From positions 122,501-186,500 of the forward strand of contig NW_027195228.1 in assembly GCF_038502225.1 (NCBI RefSeq): DNA of 64,000 nt, read 5' to 3'. The translations under genes and the position numbers were made by a program. This document shows positions 9,609 through 20,036 of the stretch, piece by piece (position 1 is the stretch's first letter; every line of letters begins with the position of its first letter). Origin of the DNA: Cherax quadricarinatus. Taxonomy: Eukaryota; Arthropoda; Malacostraca; Decapoda; Parastacidae. The notes under the pieces are model-generated. The model was not told the origin of the DNA, did no database searches, and worked only from the letters and a program-made list of their open reading frames with translations.

Positions 9609-9719
9609 CTCTGATTTTGTTAGTCCAGCCTCACTTAGGAATGTTTTAAGGTCATGTTCTGTAGAGATGAAGTATCTCTTCCCAGTGGGCTGCTTCCTAA
9701 CTGCGATTTTTCCATCCTC
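9609..9719 (-). pseudogene. LINE ORF1 C-terminal fragment
   Basis: Thirty-six codons on the minus strand read FPEDGKIAVRKQPTGKRYF, then ISTEHDLKTFLSEAGLTKSE, then TAA. Composition and position (the 5' end of the LINE, inside the interval defined by the empty-site comparison) suggest the end of ORF1, truncated by incomplete reverse transcription. I do not recognise the domain. Confidence 0.45.
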
Positions 9720-9856
9720 AGGAAATACTCTCAGTGTCAGTTAAAATACCTGTGTGAATTCTCCTATTAAGACTTCTTTTCTTATTATAACTATGCTATT
9801 CTTAATTTTAATGTCATTCCTATCTTTATTATCAACTATCATCTGCTAATAGCCCA
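9720..9856 (-). mobile_element. PLE terminal arm, left, inner part
   Basis: Reverse complement of about 10608-10750: AGGAAATACTCTCAGTGTCA, GTGTGAATTCTCCTATTAAG and CTATTCTTAATTTTAATG match with scattered differences. It is the continuation of 3893-4243 on the other side of the inserted LINE. Confidence 0.75.
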
Positions 9857-10165
9857 TGCACCCTTTGCCCACTCTCATTCATTGGTCAAACAGGTAAACC
9901 TCTGGCAACTAGATTTTCCCAACACCAGTGTTCAATCAGGACAGGCTAGGTGTCGAATGCAATCTTTAACACTGCTCATGTAATCACCCGCCGGGGTGGG
10001 CTGCCCTCCAGATAATTGTACCCAACAGTTCCATCATGGAAAGAAACATAATAGAGCCCTCCCTTCTGAAACATGATAGGAATACCATATACTATAACTC
10101 AAATTATGGTCTGTACAAACTCGATAGTTATTTAGTGGAGTCAATTGTACACAGCCTTAAACAAC
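9857..10165 (+). pseudogene. PLE GIY-YIG endonuclease and C-terminal fragment
   Basis: The plus frame from 9857 reads CTLCPLSFIGQTGKPLATRF, then SQHQCSIRTG-stop-VSNAIFNTAHVI. This is the GIY-YIG nuclease core of Penelope-like elements (CxxC, the IGQTG loop, the conserved R, and the QH..SIRTG motif). A frameshift near 10000-10012 leads into IIVPNSSIMERNIIEPSLL and NYGLYKLDSYLVESIV, the PLE C-terminal region. In PLEs this nuclease makes the nick that primes reverse transcription. The TAG stop (probably from CAG) and the frameshift make it non-functional. The RT half is not present upstream. Confidence 0.8.
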
Positions 10166-10215
10166 AATGTTATACAAAACCTCAGGATTGCTCCTTATAC
10201 CAGGAAATTTCGTGA

Positions 10216-10600
10216 TGTTTCGGTTATGTTCGACCAGAGTCTGCAAACTGAACATTATGGTACGCTCATCGTTAAGTTTGTCACGAACGTCGATATTTAA
10301 TATGTTAGGTCTGCCGTCGGTATAACTCACTCAGCTGCTGCTTCATATACGTATCGTAATGCGACAGGTGCTCTAGTAACCTGAGCAGTATAACATCTGT
10401 AGTAAGTAGGTATGTGGGGTTCATTTAGGTATGGGGCACAGTTGCGATCATCCTAGGATAGCCCAAAAGAAACGTAGACTGACCAATTGAGGTCCTATCC
10501 CGTCTAGGTACAGTGGTACAAGGTACACATAGGTGGTTGCAACATGGTGATTGCAACTAGTTTAATGAATTAATGAATCACGTTGTTGGTAATATTATAA
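10216..10600. other. No recognised feature
   Basis: About 385 bp between the PLE coding fragment and the right arm. It ends in a low-complexity ATG/ATA-rich stretch. I see no coding signal or repeat copy elsewhere in the window. Confidence 0.5.
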
Positions 10601-10607
10601 TGATGAT

Positions 10608-11425
10608 GATAATAATAATGATAGCAGATGATAGTTGATAATAATAATGGGAATGGCATTAAAATTAAGAATAGCCTAGTTACTATCAGACAGGAAGCCT
10701 GAACAGGAGAATTCACACAGGCATATTATCTGACACTGAGAGTATTTCCTGAATGTTCTGGAAGGTTCTGCAACACTGAATGACAAATGAAGGATTTTTT
10801 TTATTTGTTTATTCGCCGGTATTCACCCGGCCCGGGTCTTTTCCAAGTAGTGGTGACCCGGCCTTGGCTCCGTATCTGGGGAGTGTCTCGAGACTTAAGT
10901 CTCCCATGAGAGGAGGTACAAGTACCTCCTCATCTTTGGGACCAAGTGTCCCCAGGCCTAGCCACATTCCCCGCCCTCACAGGGCTCGTAGGGAGAAGCT
11001 AGGCCTCTGGTCTGCCATCTGCCCCGCCCCAAGGGGCTCGTGGGGTGGCAGTCTTATGAGCTGCAGATGGTAGCAAGCTCAGGCCGTTGTAAGGAATTTT
11101 CCCTTCTATTTCATTACTTAGAAGGTTGTAAATGAAGGTTGTAATGATCCAGTTTTGTAATGTAACTTTTCAAGTCACATGACCTATTCCCGGCGGTTAG
11201 AAGCTTGGGACAGGCTATTAACTATCTTCTAGTATTTTCCTTATGCTATCTGCAAACTGTGAGGCTTACCCTACCCCACCCAATATGGGGTGGGGTGTTG
11301 GGGGGAGACCGGTGTGAGGCTGGCATCCTGCTTACCTCTCCCAGTTTGACACTGGTGGATGCCTCCACACTATCACTCTCTGAAAAACTTACCTTACTTC
11401 TCCTGTTGTTGCCTTTGCAACATTG
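10608..11425 (+). mobile_element. PLE terminal arm, right
   Basis: Plus-strand counterpart of 3893-4243 plus 9720-9856, here interrupted by a GC-rich SINE at 10798-11088. It ends at CTCCTGTTGTTGCCTTTGCA followed by the hammerhead-like segment at 11431-11470. Because it lacks the LINE it supplies the empty-site sequence for the LINE insertion in the other arm. Confidence 0.8.
10798..11088 (+). mobile_element. GC-rich SINE-like repeat, copy 1
   Basis: Element of about 290 bp starting ATTCGCCGGTATTCACCCGG, with CTCCCATGAGAGGAGG, ACCAAGTGTCCCCAGGCCTA and GGCCTCTGGTCTGCCATCTG. A second long copy is at 25700-25965 and a short 5' piece at 30213-30278. Each follows an A/T-rich or TTA-rich stretch. 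No coding potential. It is inserted in the right PLE arm, since the left arm lacks it. Family name unknown to me. Confidence 0.75.
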
Positions 11426-11430
11426 CACCG

Positions 11431-11470
11431 CTCCTGATGATGCACTGAGAAGTGTCAAAGTACTTGAGCT
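11431..11470 (+). ncRNA. Hammerhead-ribozyme-like motif at PLE end
   Basis: CTGATGA (11434-11440) is followed by a GCAC/GTGT stem with a TGAGAA loop and then CAAAG, one base off the GAAA that a hammerhead needs. PLEs are known to carry minimal hammerhead motifs in their terminal repeats. This copy has an intact first core strand but a mutated G12, so self-cleavage is doubtful. Confidence 0.45.
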
Positions 11471-11503
11471 AAAGATTACCCTCTTCCAGTGACTTGTCTT
11501 ATA

Positions 11504-12206
<703 letters not shown>

Positions 12207-12954
12207 GCAATGTTGCAGAAAAGAGAAGGTCCAAGCAGATACGATCACTGGGAATGCTTTTGCTGGAGTGAGACAGAAGGCATGAAGCATGACGCAGGCA
12301 GGAAGTGCCCCCAGGCATACCAATATTTATATCCAGAAAGATTGAATATTATAGCATTAGAAAAATAGCCACCCCACAAGCACTGATACTGTAATAGTAG
12401 CCTAACTAACGTGACATGGCAATTATCAAAAATTCCGTCAGTCCTACGCTATGATATAAATAACTTTACATATATAATAAATATATTGCCTGTGATACAG
12501 ATACTACTGGCAGTTATCTTTGGAGTTTCCGCACCTCTAGAAAATCGGTCCATTTAAAGTGACACATTTAAAGGGAGACCCCTAAGTTTATCTATCCCAC
12601 AATCTTCTGAGCAGACACTGAAATGATATATATTACTTTACATATCAAATACATACATAGATCTGGTAATTGTCTTAGAAATTTTTGCACCTATGGTAAT
12701 GGGGCCCATTTAAAGGGATTCATTTCATGTGGAGGTATCTGTAATTTCATGGAAGATGGCCATAAATATTCATCCCACAGGATTCTGAGGCAAACACTGG
12801 TTCAACCATCGGGAAAGGCAGGAAAAGTAGGCCCTAATTCCTTGGTGTGGAACTACACTAAAGAAAGTCCAATGCATTCGTATAAGAGCCCGATTTTTGA
12901 CTATGTATAATTGCCTCAACTAAAAATGAATCTAATTTGAACAACCCGCCACTG
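12207..12954 (-). other. PLE 3' region, noncoding
   Basis: About 750 bp between the terminal motif and the GIY-YIG coding end. It contains a loose internal repetition (CATTTAAAGGGA... near 12560 and 12710). No gene seen. Probably 3' UTR of the minus-strand PLE. Confidence 0.4.
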
Positions 12955-13790
12955 TTATAGAATATAATGCTTACCATGCTTAATAATTCCTTTCAAGCAA
13001 AGAAGAACAAGGGACAATGACTCTTGCTTCCAATTTGCTGCATTACTGCAAGCTCTAATGTGGTTGAAAATCGCGATTGACTCCTGTGTGGTATGCATCG
13101 AATAATGGTGTTGCGATATCCTGACAACTAGAGGATTGCCAATCTGTCTATCATATAAGTTGAAACCAATTCTGTAAACACGGTGGGGAGAATTCTTAAT
13201 CAGAATGCTTCTAACAGTCCATGAATTCTTAAAAACTATTTGTATACTAAATCTTTTATGGGCATTTGGCAGGACGGATAAGTTCTCATTGTATGGGTGA
13301 ACTAAGACTTTCTTGATCTGAGGTGTTATCCTAGGATCTATGATAAGTTTTCCTAGTTGCCAGTAATGCAGATTACACAAATTCCTCGGGATACCACAAT
13401 TTCATGGCAATGTAAAATAGTTTCCTAATTTCTTCATCTAGAAACTCCGGGCTCCACATTCTCTAAGCTCTCAGAAACATAGTAAGAAAGACATTCCTTT
13501 TAACTCGTGTTTCATGGTTGGAATAGTAGTAAATGTTTGAGCACACATTGGTGGCATTCCTATATACTGCAAACACATCTAAGAATGAAAGCTTAGATTC
13601 CACTTCTTTCTCCATGGTGAATTTAATAGATGGGACCAAAGCATTTAGTCTTGGTAAAAATGTATTCAGGGCCATATCATTTGGCGACAGACACAAGATG
13701 TCATCCACTTATCTAACCAATTTAGCGCCAAGAAATCAGTTATATTCAAACGCCCCAACTTCAGAATTCGCTTCTTTTTCTTATTAGTAA
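12955..13790 (-). pseudogene. Penelope-like element: RT end plus GIY-YIG endonuclease
   Basis: Minus strand, from high to low coordinate: VDDILCLSPNDMALNTFLPR (RT catalytic region), then SKLSFLDVF and YYSNHETRVKRNVFLTMFLR, the conserved PLE RT thumb. After a frameshift it continues as WSPEFLDEEIRKLFY. Then HRVYRIGFN...QIGNPLVVRISQHHYS...AIFNHIRACSNAANW corresponds to the GIY-YIG nuclease. The Tyr of the expected YVDD is a TAA stop, so RT cannot be made. Further stops and frameshifts lie around 13381-13462. The N-terminal half of RT is missing or lies beyond recognition above 13790. Confidence 0.85.
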
Positions 13791-13880
13791 CTGATTCGGG
13801 AGAGGAGGTTACATGTCCCAAGCTTCTGGCCTCTTAGTCGCCTTTTATGAAACATATTGCTTACAGTGGAAGAATTTTTA
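13785..13880 (+). mobile_element. Dispersed repeat, partial copy 2
   Basis: Similar to 1975-2065: GAGGTTACATGTCCC...TTAGTCGCCTTTTATGAAAC, then GCTTACAGTGGAAGAATTTT. It borders the 5' side of the minus-strand PLE. Confidence 0.5.
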
Positions 13881-14192
13881 ATTGTCGTAGATATTGTTTA
13901 AGGGAAGAAATTAGTATATTCAACATACTCATGTGTAATAAGCCATCCCAGAAAGAAAACTACTAGGTAGTTTTAGGAATGTGTTTTTTCTTCCAACTTT
14001 TCGTTTTCATATTACTCATACCTAGAGAAGACCTTATCCGATCGGCCTCTAATTTTTAATTAACACTTTTGCAGGGTAAATAGGGCATGTGTACATAGTG
14101 ATCAAAGTCACTATGTATGCTGAGGTCAGTGGTCACGTGTGATCATACCTGCCTAAGCTCTTGGGAGTTAGCATGGGCTGTTACCAAGCACC
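13881..14192. other. No recognised coding feature; probable CR1 5' UTR at right
   Basis: Anonymous sequence up to the CR1 ORF1. The last 100 bp (GCATGTGTACATAGTGATCA onward) may be the 5' untranslated region of CR1 copy A. The exact 5' end cannot be fixed from one copy. Confidence 0.35.
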
Positions 14193-15034
14193 ATGGCTTG
14201 TTGTAGTGTTTTAGAATCTAAGGTTCAAGTGTTAAAGGAGATCCTACTTCTTCAGGAGGAACATAGGAGGCTGAAGCTTCGCATAGATGAGTTGAGGAGT
14301 GAGTGTGAGAAAGATTTAGCTGGTAAGGAGGAAATGGTCACCAGCAGTGATGGTGGCAGCCACTTTAAGTGGCAAGTGGTTCACAGTTCAGGAAGAAGGA
14401 AGGTGAGGAGAGTTCATAGAGAAGATGTGAAGGTAGGAAATCGATTCTCTGTTCTCCATGATGAGTGCACCTAAGTGGTTAGTGAGGTTGAAGGTATCAC
14501 TGATTCCCCTGCTAATCAAGGTAAGAATATTTTAATAGTAGGCGATTCTCAGGTAAGATATATGGATCGTGCATCTTGTAACAAAGACAGAAAGGTCAGA
14601 CGGAGAGTGTGCCTTCCTGGAGTTGGTGTTGGTGACATAGTCAGCAGGTTGGATAATATTATGGCAGGTAATGGGAACAAGCCCATTATCTGCCTTAGGG
14701 TTAGGGGTAATGACATTGGAAAGGGCAGAAGAGAGGAGCTGCTGGATAAGTACAGGCCAGTAGTTAGGTCTAAGGGAGGGATCCCAGTCATATGTAGCAT
14801 CTTGCCTAGAAGGGAGTGGGCAATGAACGGATGTCTAGGGCAATTGGTATAAATTGCTGGCTAGACAGGTACTGCAAGGAACTTGCAATCCCATTCATTG
14901 ATAACTGGGACCTATTCTTTGGCAAACGTGATATGTATGCAAGGGATGGGGTTCATCTCTCTGGGGAGGGAGTGGTTGCATTAGCCAATTCGATTGAGAG
15001 GGTAATTGATGAGTTGTCTATTAATTTAAACTGA
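14193..15034 (+). pseudogene. CR1 copy A ORF1 (SGNH esterase type)
   Basis: ORF1 of a CR1-clade LINE. The N-terminus is a predicted coiled coil (LQEEHRRLKLRIDELRSE). After a linker comes an SGNH-hydrolase-like domain: IVGDSQVRYMD (GDS block, nucleophile Ser), RGNDIGKG (GND block) and ARDGVHLS (Asp and His of the last block). CR1 ORF1 esterases are thought to act in ribonucleoprotein or membrane interactions. Two lesions are visible: an in-frame TAA at 14472-14474 and a frameshift close to 14816, after which GNERMSRAIGINCWLDRYCK continues in another frame. The intact relative at 62365-63201 gives the uninterrupted arrangement. Start chosen at the first Met preceding the coiled coil. Confidence 0.85.
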
Positions 15035-15209
15035 TAGATTATAGAGGTATGGGTGTTTGTGGGAAACAATCAGGCTGCAGCATTAGGGTTATAAACAGCA
15101 GTTATTACCGGGATACCTCAGGGATATGTTTAAAAGACAATATTCAAAATTAAGTTGCTAGTAATGGCAAATCAATTGATCAACAAACAAAGATAGTAGA
15201 GGGCAACGA

Positions 15210-18000
15210 GTGACTAGTTCCCTTAAGGTTTACTATACAAATAGCAGGAGTCTAGGAAATAAGATAGATGAACTAAGATTACTCACAAGTGTAGGTAATA
15301 TAGATATTATTGTTATAACAGAAACCTGGTTCAACCTGAAAGATAGAGAAATGCCTTCTGAATTCAACATACAGGGTTATAAACTATTCCAAACTGATAG
15401 AGTCAACAGGAAGGGTGGTGGGGTGGCGATGTATGTCAGGGAAAATTTAAATTGTTGTCTTAGATATGATATAAGATTAGAAAAATCGAACGCAGAATCT
15501 GTTTGGCTACAGTTTCTCAAGGGACGTGACAAATTAATTTTGGAAGTGATTTATAGGCCCCCAAACTTTGATAGGGAGTGCAGTAAGCTGTTATGGGACG
15601 AAATTCATAAGGCATCTAGATATGAAAATGTTGTGATGATGAGAGATTTTAACTTTAAACAAATTGATTGGAACAATATGACAGGAAATCTTGAGTCTAG
15701 TGACTTTCTTGATACGGTTCAGGATTGCTTTTTAGAACAGGTTGTGACAGAACCTACTAGAGGAAACAATCTGCTTGACTTGGTTCTTGCCAACAAAGAT
15801 TCACTAATTAATAATCTTGAGGTTTAATGATGAGGTTGGGGAAAGTGATCAAAAATCACTTAGTTTCAATATATCATGGAATTACCCAGATAACTGCTAT
15901 CAAATCTCTGTCCCAGATTTTCGCTTGGCCGACTTCATGGGACTGAAAAATTACCTGGGTGGGCTAAATTGGGATGTCCTGACTATGTGTCAGGTAGGTG
16001 ATCTTGGTTGCCAATATGACGTTTTCCAGAGCATAGTTCTAGCTGCCCAGACAACTTTTGTTCTGAGTAGGAAAATTAGATCTAACAAAAATGATTCCAA
16101 ATGGATGAACAATAGATTAAAACATCTCATTGGTCAAAAGAGAGGCATATATAGGCGTATCAAAACAGGGTATGGGCAGTTAAGAAATCAAAATACTCAA
16201 TTAAAGAGAGAAATAAAGAAAGGAATAAGAAAAGCAAAAAGGGATTATGAGGCTAAGGACGCAATTGATTCAAAGACTAACCCAAAAGGGTTCTTTCAGG
16301 TATACAGAAGAAGGATTAGGGACAAGATTGGCCCACTTAAGAGTAACTCTGGTCAGATCACTGACAACGATAAGGATATGTGTGAAATTTTCAATACCTA
16401 CTTCTTCTCAGTTTTCACCCAGGAAAATACTAGCGATCTTCCTGAAATAGTAGATTATGTAGAACAGGATGATAATAAACTATGCATGATTGTAATAACT
16501 AGTGACATGGTCCTCTGACAAATAGAGAAACTAAAACTTAACAAATCCCCAGGTCCTGATGAACTGTTTGCAAGGGTGTTAAAGGAATGTAAAGAGGAAC
16601 TTAGCATACCTTTGGCAAATCTTTTTAACATATCACTACAAACTGGCATAGTGCCTGATAAATGGAAAATGGCAAATGTAATACCTATTTACAAGGCAGG
16701 TGACAGGTCCTTGGCTTCGAACTATTGACCAGTAAGCCTTACATCCATAGTGGGAAAATTTATGGAATCAATAATTGCCGACGCAATTCGTAGCCATCTT
16801 CATAGGCACAGATTGAGTAATGAATCTCAACACAGATTTATATGGGGGCATTCCTGTCTTACGAATTTACTAACTTTTTTCACTAAGGTGTTTGAGGAGG
16901 TAGATCATGGTAATGAATATGATATTGTGTATATGGACTTCAGCTAGGCTCTCGATAGAGTTCTACACCAGAAGCTATTGAGGAAACCTAAGGCACACGG
17001 AATAGGAGGAGAAATTTTTCCCTGGGTAGAGGCATGGCTGACAAATAGGCAGCAGAGAGTTTGCATAAATGGGAAGAAATCAGAATGGGGGCACGTCAAA
17101 AGCGGTGTTCCTTAGGGGTCAGTGATGGGCCCGTTGTTATTCACAATTTACATGAACGACATAGATGAGGGAATAAATAGCGACATAAGCAAATTTGCTG
17201 ATGACACCAAAAGAGGCCGTCCAGTTCATTCTAATGAGGACACTAGAGCACTCCAGGATGATTTGAATAGACTGATGCAATGGTCGGAGAAGTGGCAGAT
17301 GCAGTTTTATATCGACAAATGCAAAGTTCTAAATGTTGGACAGGTAAATAACCATGCCACGTATAAACTAAATAATGTAGATCTTAATACAACTGATTGC
17401 GAAAAGGATTTAGGAGTTCTGGTTAGCAGTAATCTAAAACCAAGACAACAGAGCATTAGTGTTCGCAATAAAGCTAACAAAATTCTTGGCTTCATATCTA
17501 GAAGTATAAATAATAGAAGTCCTCAGGTTGTTCTTCAGCTCTATATATCCTTGGTTAAGCCTCATTTAGACTATGCTGCTCAGTTCTGGTCACCGTATTA
17601 CAGAATGGATATAAATGCTCTGGAAAACGTACAGAGGAGGATTACAAAGATGATCCCATGTATCAGAAATCTTCCCTATGAGGATAGACTGAGGGCCCTG
17701 AATCTGCACTCTCTCGAAAGGCATCGAATTAGGGAGGATATGATCGAGATGTATAAATGGAAAACAGGAATAAATAAAGAGGATGTAAATAGTATGCTGA
17801 AAATTTCCAGCCAAGACAGGACTCGCAGCAATGGTTTCAAGATGGAAAAATTCAGATTCAGGAAGGATATAGGAAAGCACTGGTTTGGTAATAGAGTTGT
17901 GGATGTGTGGAACAAAGTCCCGAGTACAGTTATTCAGGCTAAAACGTTGTGCAGTTTTAAAACTAGGTAAGATAAATGCATGAGTGGGTGTGAGTGGGTT
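15210..18000 (+). pseudogene. CR1 copy A ORF2 (APE endonuclease + RT)
   Basis: The endonuclease part shows VYYTNSRSLGNK, IVITETWFN, EVIYRPPN, MMRDFNFKQIDW (GDFN has become RDFN) and GESDQKSL (SDH has become SDQ). A one-base insertion near 15823 (GGTTT where copy B has GGTT) shifts frame. From 15817 onward a single frame carries the linker and RT, broken by stops at 16516-16518, in NY-stop-P, S-stop-A, VP-stop-G and KTR-stop-D, most explicable as C-to-T or single substitutions. The RT catalytic SKFADDTK block is intact near 17190. The C-terminus (NPSTVIQ-type region ... CMSGCEWV) ends at about 18000. It is nonfunctional and about 85-95% similar in sense to copies B and C by eye. Confidence 0.9.
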
Positions 18001-18206
18001 TGAGTTGGACCTGACTAGCTTGTGTTGCTGGGTCTGGTGCCGTGCTCCTTCCTTGAGCGGAGGTGACCAGACTGGGTGGGTCATTGGGCTAATCTGGGGG
18101 GTCATTGGGCTAATCCGGAGGGGGACATGGGCAGGTTCTGCATGGGTCCGTAGGCCTGTTGCAGTGTTCCTTCTTTCTTATGTTCTTATGTTCTTATTCC
18201 AAACAT
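18001..18206 (+). mobile_element. CR1 copy A 3' UTR and octamer tail
   Basis: Contains TTGAGTTGGACCTGACTAGC, a pair of short repeats (GGTCATTGGGCTAATC twice) and the end GTTCCTTCTTTCTTATGTTC followed by TTATGTTCTTATT. A short direct repeat built on TTCTTATG is the CR1-type 3' end. The same end occurs on the minus strand at 26299 and 48756 and on the plus strand at 50030-50092. Confidence 0.85.
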
Positions 18207-18940
18207 GCCGAGATGACTCGATTAACTTCCAAATTTCTTAGCAACGTAGCTCCAAATGTTAAAGAAAGATGCATCTTAACTGAAGGATCGAGGAGAGCGA
18301 AATTCAAGTGTTAAGGTACAGGTCTGACAATTTTATTTGTAAATCACATTAAACAATTTTCAGTTTAACTCTTCTGAACAGCGCTAATATTTAGTGGCTG
18401 ATGCATCTTACAGGATGGATAGAATCCATTAGGTTCTATGTAGAGGTAAATTTCTCAATATAGTAAAACAGTTGAAAAACTTGTAATTGATGAACTCGGC
18501 GCCATAACTGGAGAATACCTCTTGTGATCGATTTAAAATTTTCACAACTAGTATGGTTTATGAACGCAAACCTTCGCATTGTTGTTAGATAGCATAAGTC
18601 CCATTTGCCAAATTGATTTAATAAATAGTTAACTTATTTATATTCAGTTACCAAAGAATATTTTTTCTTAGTGGCTTCAAAATTTTAATGATAATACCCC
18701 ATAAGTTTAATCTGAGCAAGTGCAGATCTTAAGTTTTACTAAAATTGTTAGAAACTTTGGAATCGTTGGAATCAGAGTAATTATTCAAGAAAATATTTTC
18801 TGACTGGCTTAAAACTTTCAACATTTGGAAGATATGATAAGAAAGCTTGGCATTCACTTTGAGTTGTGTAAATTTCAATTTAATAATTTTATTAAACTGT
18901 CTCTCATATAATAAAAAGAAAACGCAACATATAGGCTTTA
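18207..18940. other. AT-rich region without recognised feature
   Basis: About 730 bp of AT-rich sequence between CR1 copy A and the LTR element. No open frame of note and no copy elsewhere in the window, apart from a vague resemblance of TGTGTAAATTTCAATTTAAT to 23490-23520. Confidence 0.5.
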
Positions 18941-19662
18941 TGGAAAATTAAAATTACCTGGATGAATCTCATTAGATACATACTAGTAATTTCATAAAAG
19001 TAACAAAGATAATTATTCTTTATCAATGTTACAGAGACATGTAGGAATTTTAGGACATCCTAGATCACAAAAAATGTCCTCCTTCAATACCTACTCCACT
19101 CATATCTCCACAAGTCACTCTGAACTTATATTAATTTCAAATGAAATGTACATCACAAGGAAGTCTGGTACAACATTAATATAAATATGTGGACTGTATG
19201 TTAAATTTAATAAATGACTACATATACATTGAAGGAGGATTTATAATAATAACAGTCACCAATTTGTCTGGAGATTACTTGGTGTGTCATACACAAACCC
19301 CTGCCTAAAATATGAAGAAAATACTGGTCAGAATTTCAACATAAATATAGACATTACTCAACTGGGGAAATTTTATCCTGTTCCCATCTAATTACGGAGT
19401 CCTGTCCAGTCGCCTAATTCTCACGTTCTGCAGGACTGCAAATCCAACAATTTCTGCTCCTATTTGAGAGGTTTTAATCACAATTTAACCTCCGGAGTGA
19501 CGAAATTTATACATATTTCACTAGCATGCCTTTGCCTAGTTCAAAACAATGGTGTCTCTCTCATGCTACGCTAACCCACCGTCACTGGTTCATTTTTCTA
19601 TTTACAAATTAATTTTTATTAACTACAATGTATTTCACTAATTTACATACAAAATATACGAC
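18941..19662 (-). mobile_element. LTR (3' LTR of the BEL/Pao-like element)
   Basis: About 720 bp directly repeated at 21959-22678. It starts TGGAAAATTAAAATTACCTG and ends around ACAAAATATA. Differences between the two copies are a modest number of substitutions plus small indels (GACTGTATG versus GACTGTGGTATG). Element orientation is set by gag on the minus strand, so this is the 3' LTR. The exact inner end is uncertain by a few bases and I could not confirm a target-site duplication. Confidence 0.85.
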
Positions 19663-20036
19663 ATTTCTTTACCATACCCTTTACAAAGGAAGCCTAATAG
19701 TCACTACCTATCAAAATATTTATTGGGCCTACAGAATCATCATTTACACCAGAAGGTGCTAAATTTATATTATGTGAAAGTCTTTCTGTAGCTTTACTAA
19801 GCCGTATTGTAGATATTTTCTCTGGGAAGATATCTACAATTACTGTATTAATACATTTTTTCTCATTGCTCAAATCAAATGAACAGTTACAAAAACACTG
19901 CCATACAATTGAGCCCTTTTATCTGAGAGAAAACCAGATAATTTTAGAGTTGTAGGATCTCCCATTCGTACCTTCATCCCATCAAGACATTTACGTTTTA
20001 TGAAAGTATGCGGTGATCCATGGTCTAATAATTCAG
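19663..20036 (-). pseudogene. Aspartic-protease-like remnant, start of pol
   Basis: Directly after gag on the minus strand the frame gives VTELLDHGSPHTFI, then RMGDPTTLKLSGF. DHGSPHTFI occupies the place of the D-T/S-G-S-...-I active-site loop of BEL/Pao proteases, with the Thr replaced by His. Stops follow. Fewer than 400 bp separate gag from the LTR, so RT, RNase H and integrase are absent. Confidence 0.55.

Larger units (their letters stand above)
4244..9719 (-). mobile_element. L2/CR1-like LINE inserted in the PLE arm
   Basis: Minus-strand non-LTR retrotransposon. Its limits come from comparison with the uninterrupted inverted copy: TATTTCCTGAATGTTCTGG is continuous at about 10743-10761, whereas here the two halves are separated by exactly this interval. 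The 3' end is an (AAATTC)n tail at 4244-4271. Going 3' to 5' the element holds a 3' UTR, the RT C-terminal region, an inserted SINE, RT N-terminal and APE endonuclease regions, tandem monomers and the end of a small ORF1. It is 5' truncated inside ORF1. There is no clear target-site duplication. Lineage is judged from APE-type EN plus a short tail repeat; the exact clade is open. Confidence 0.8.
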
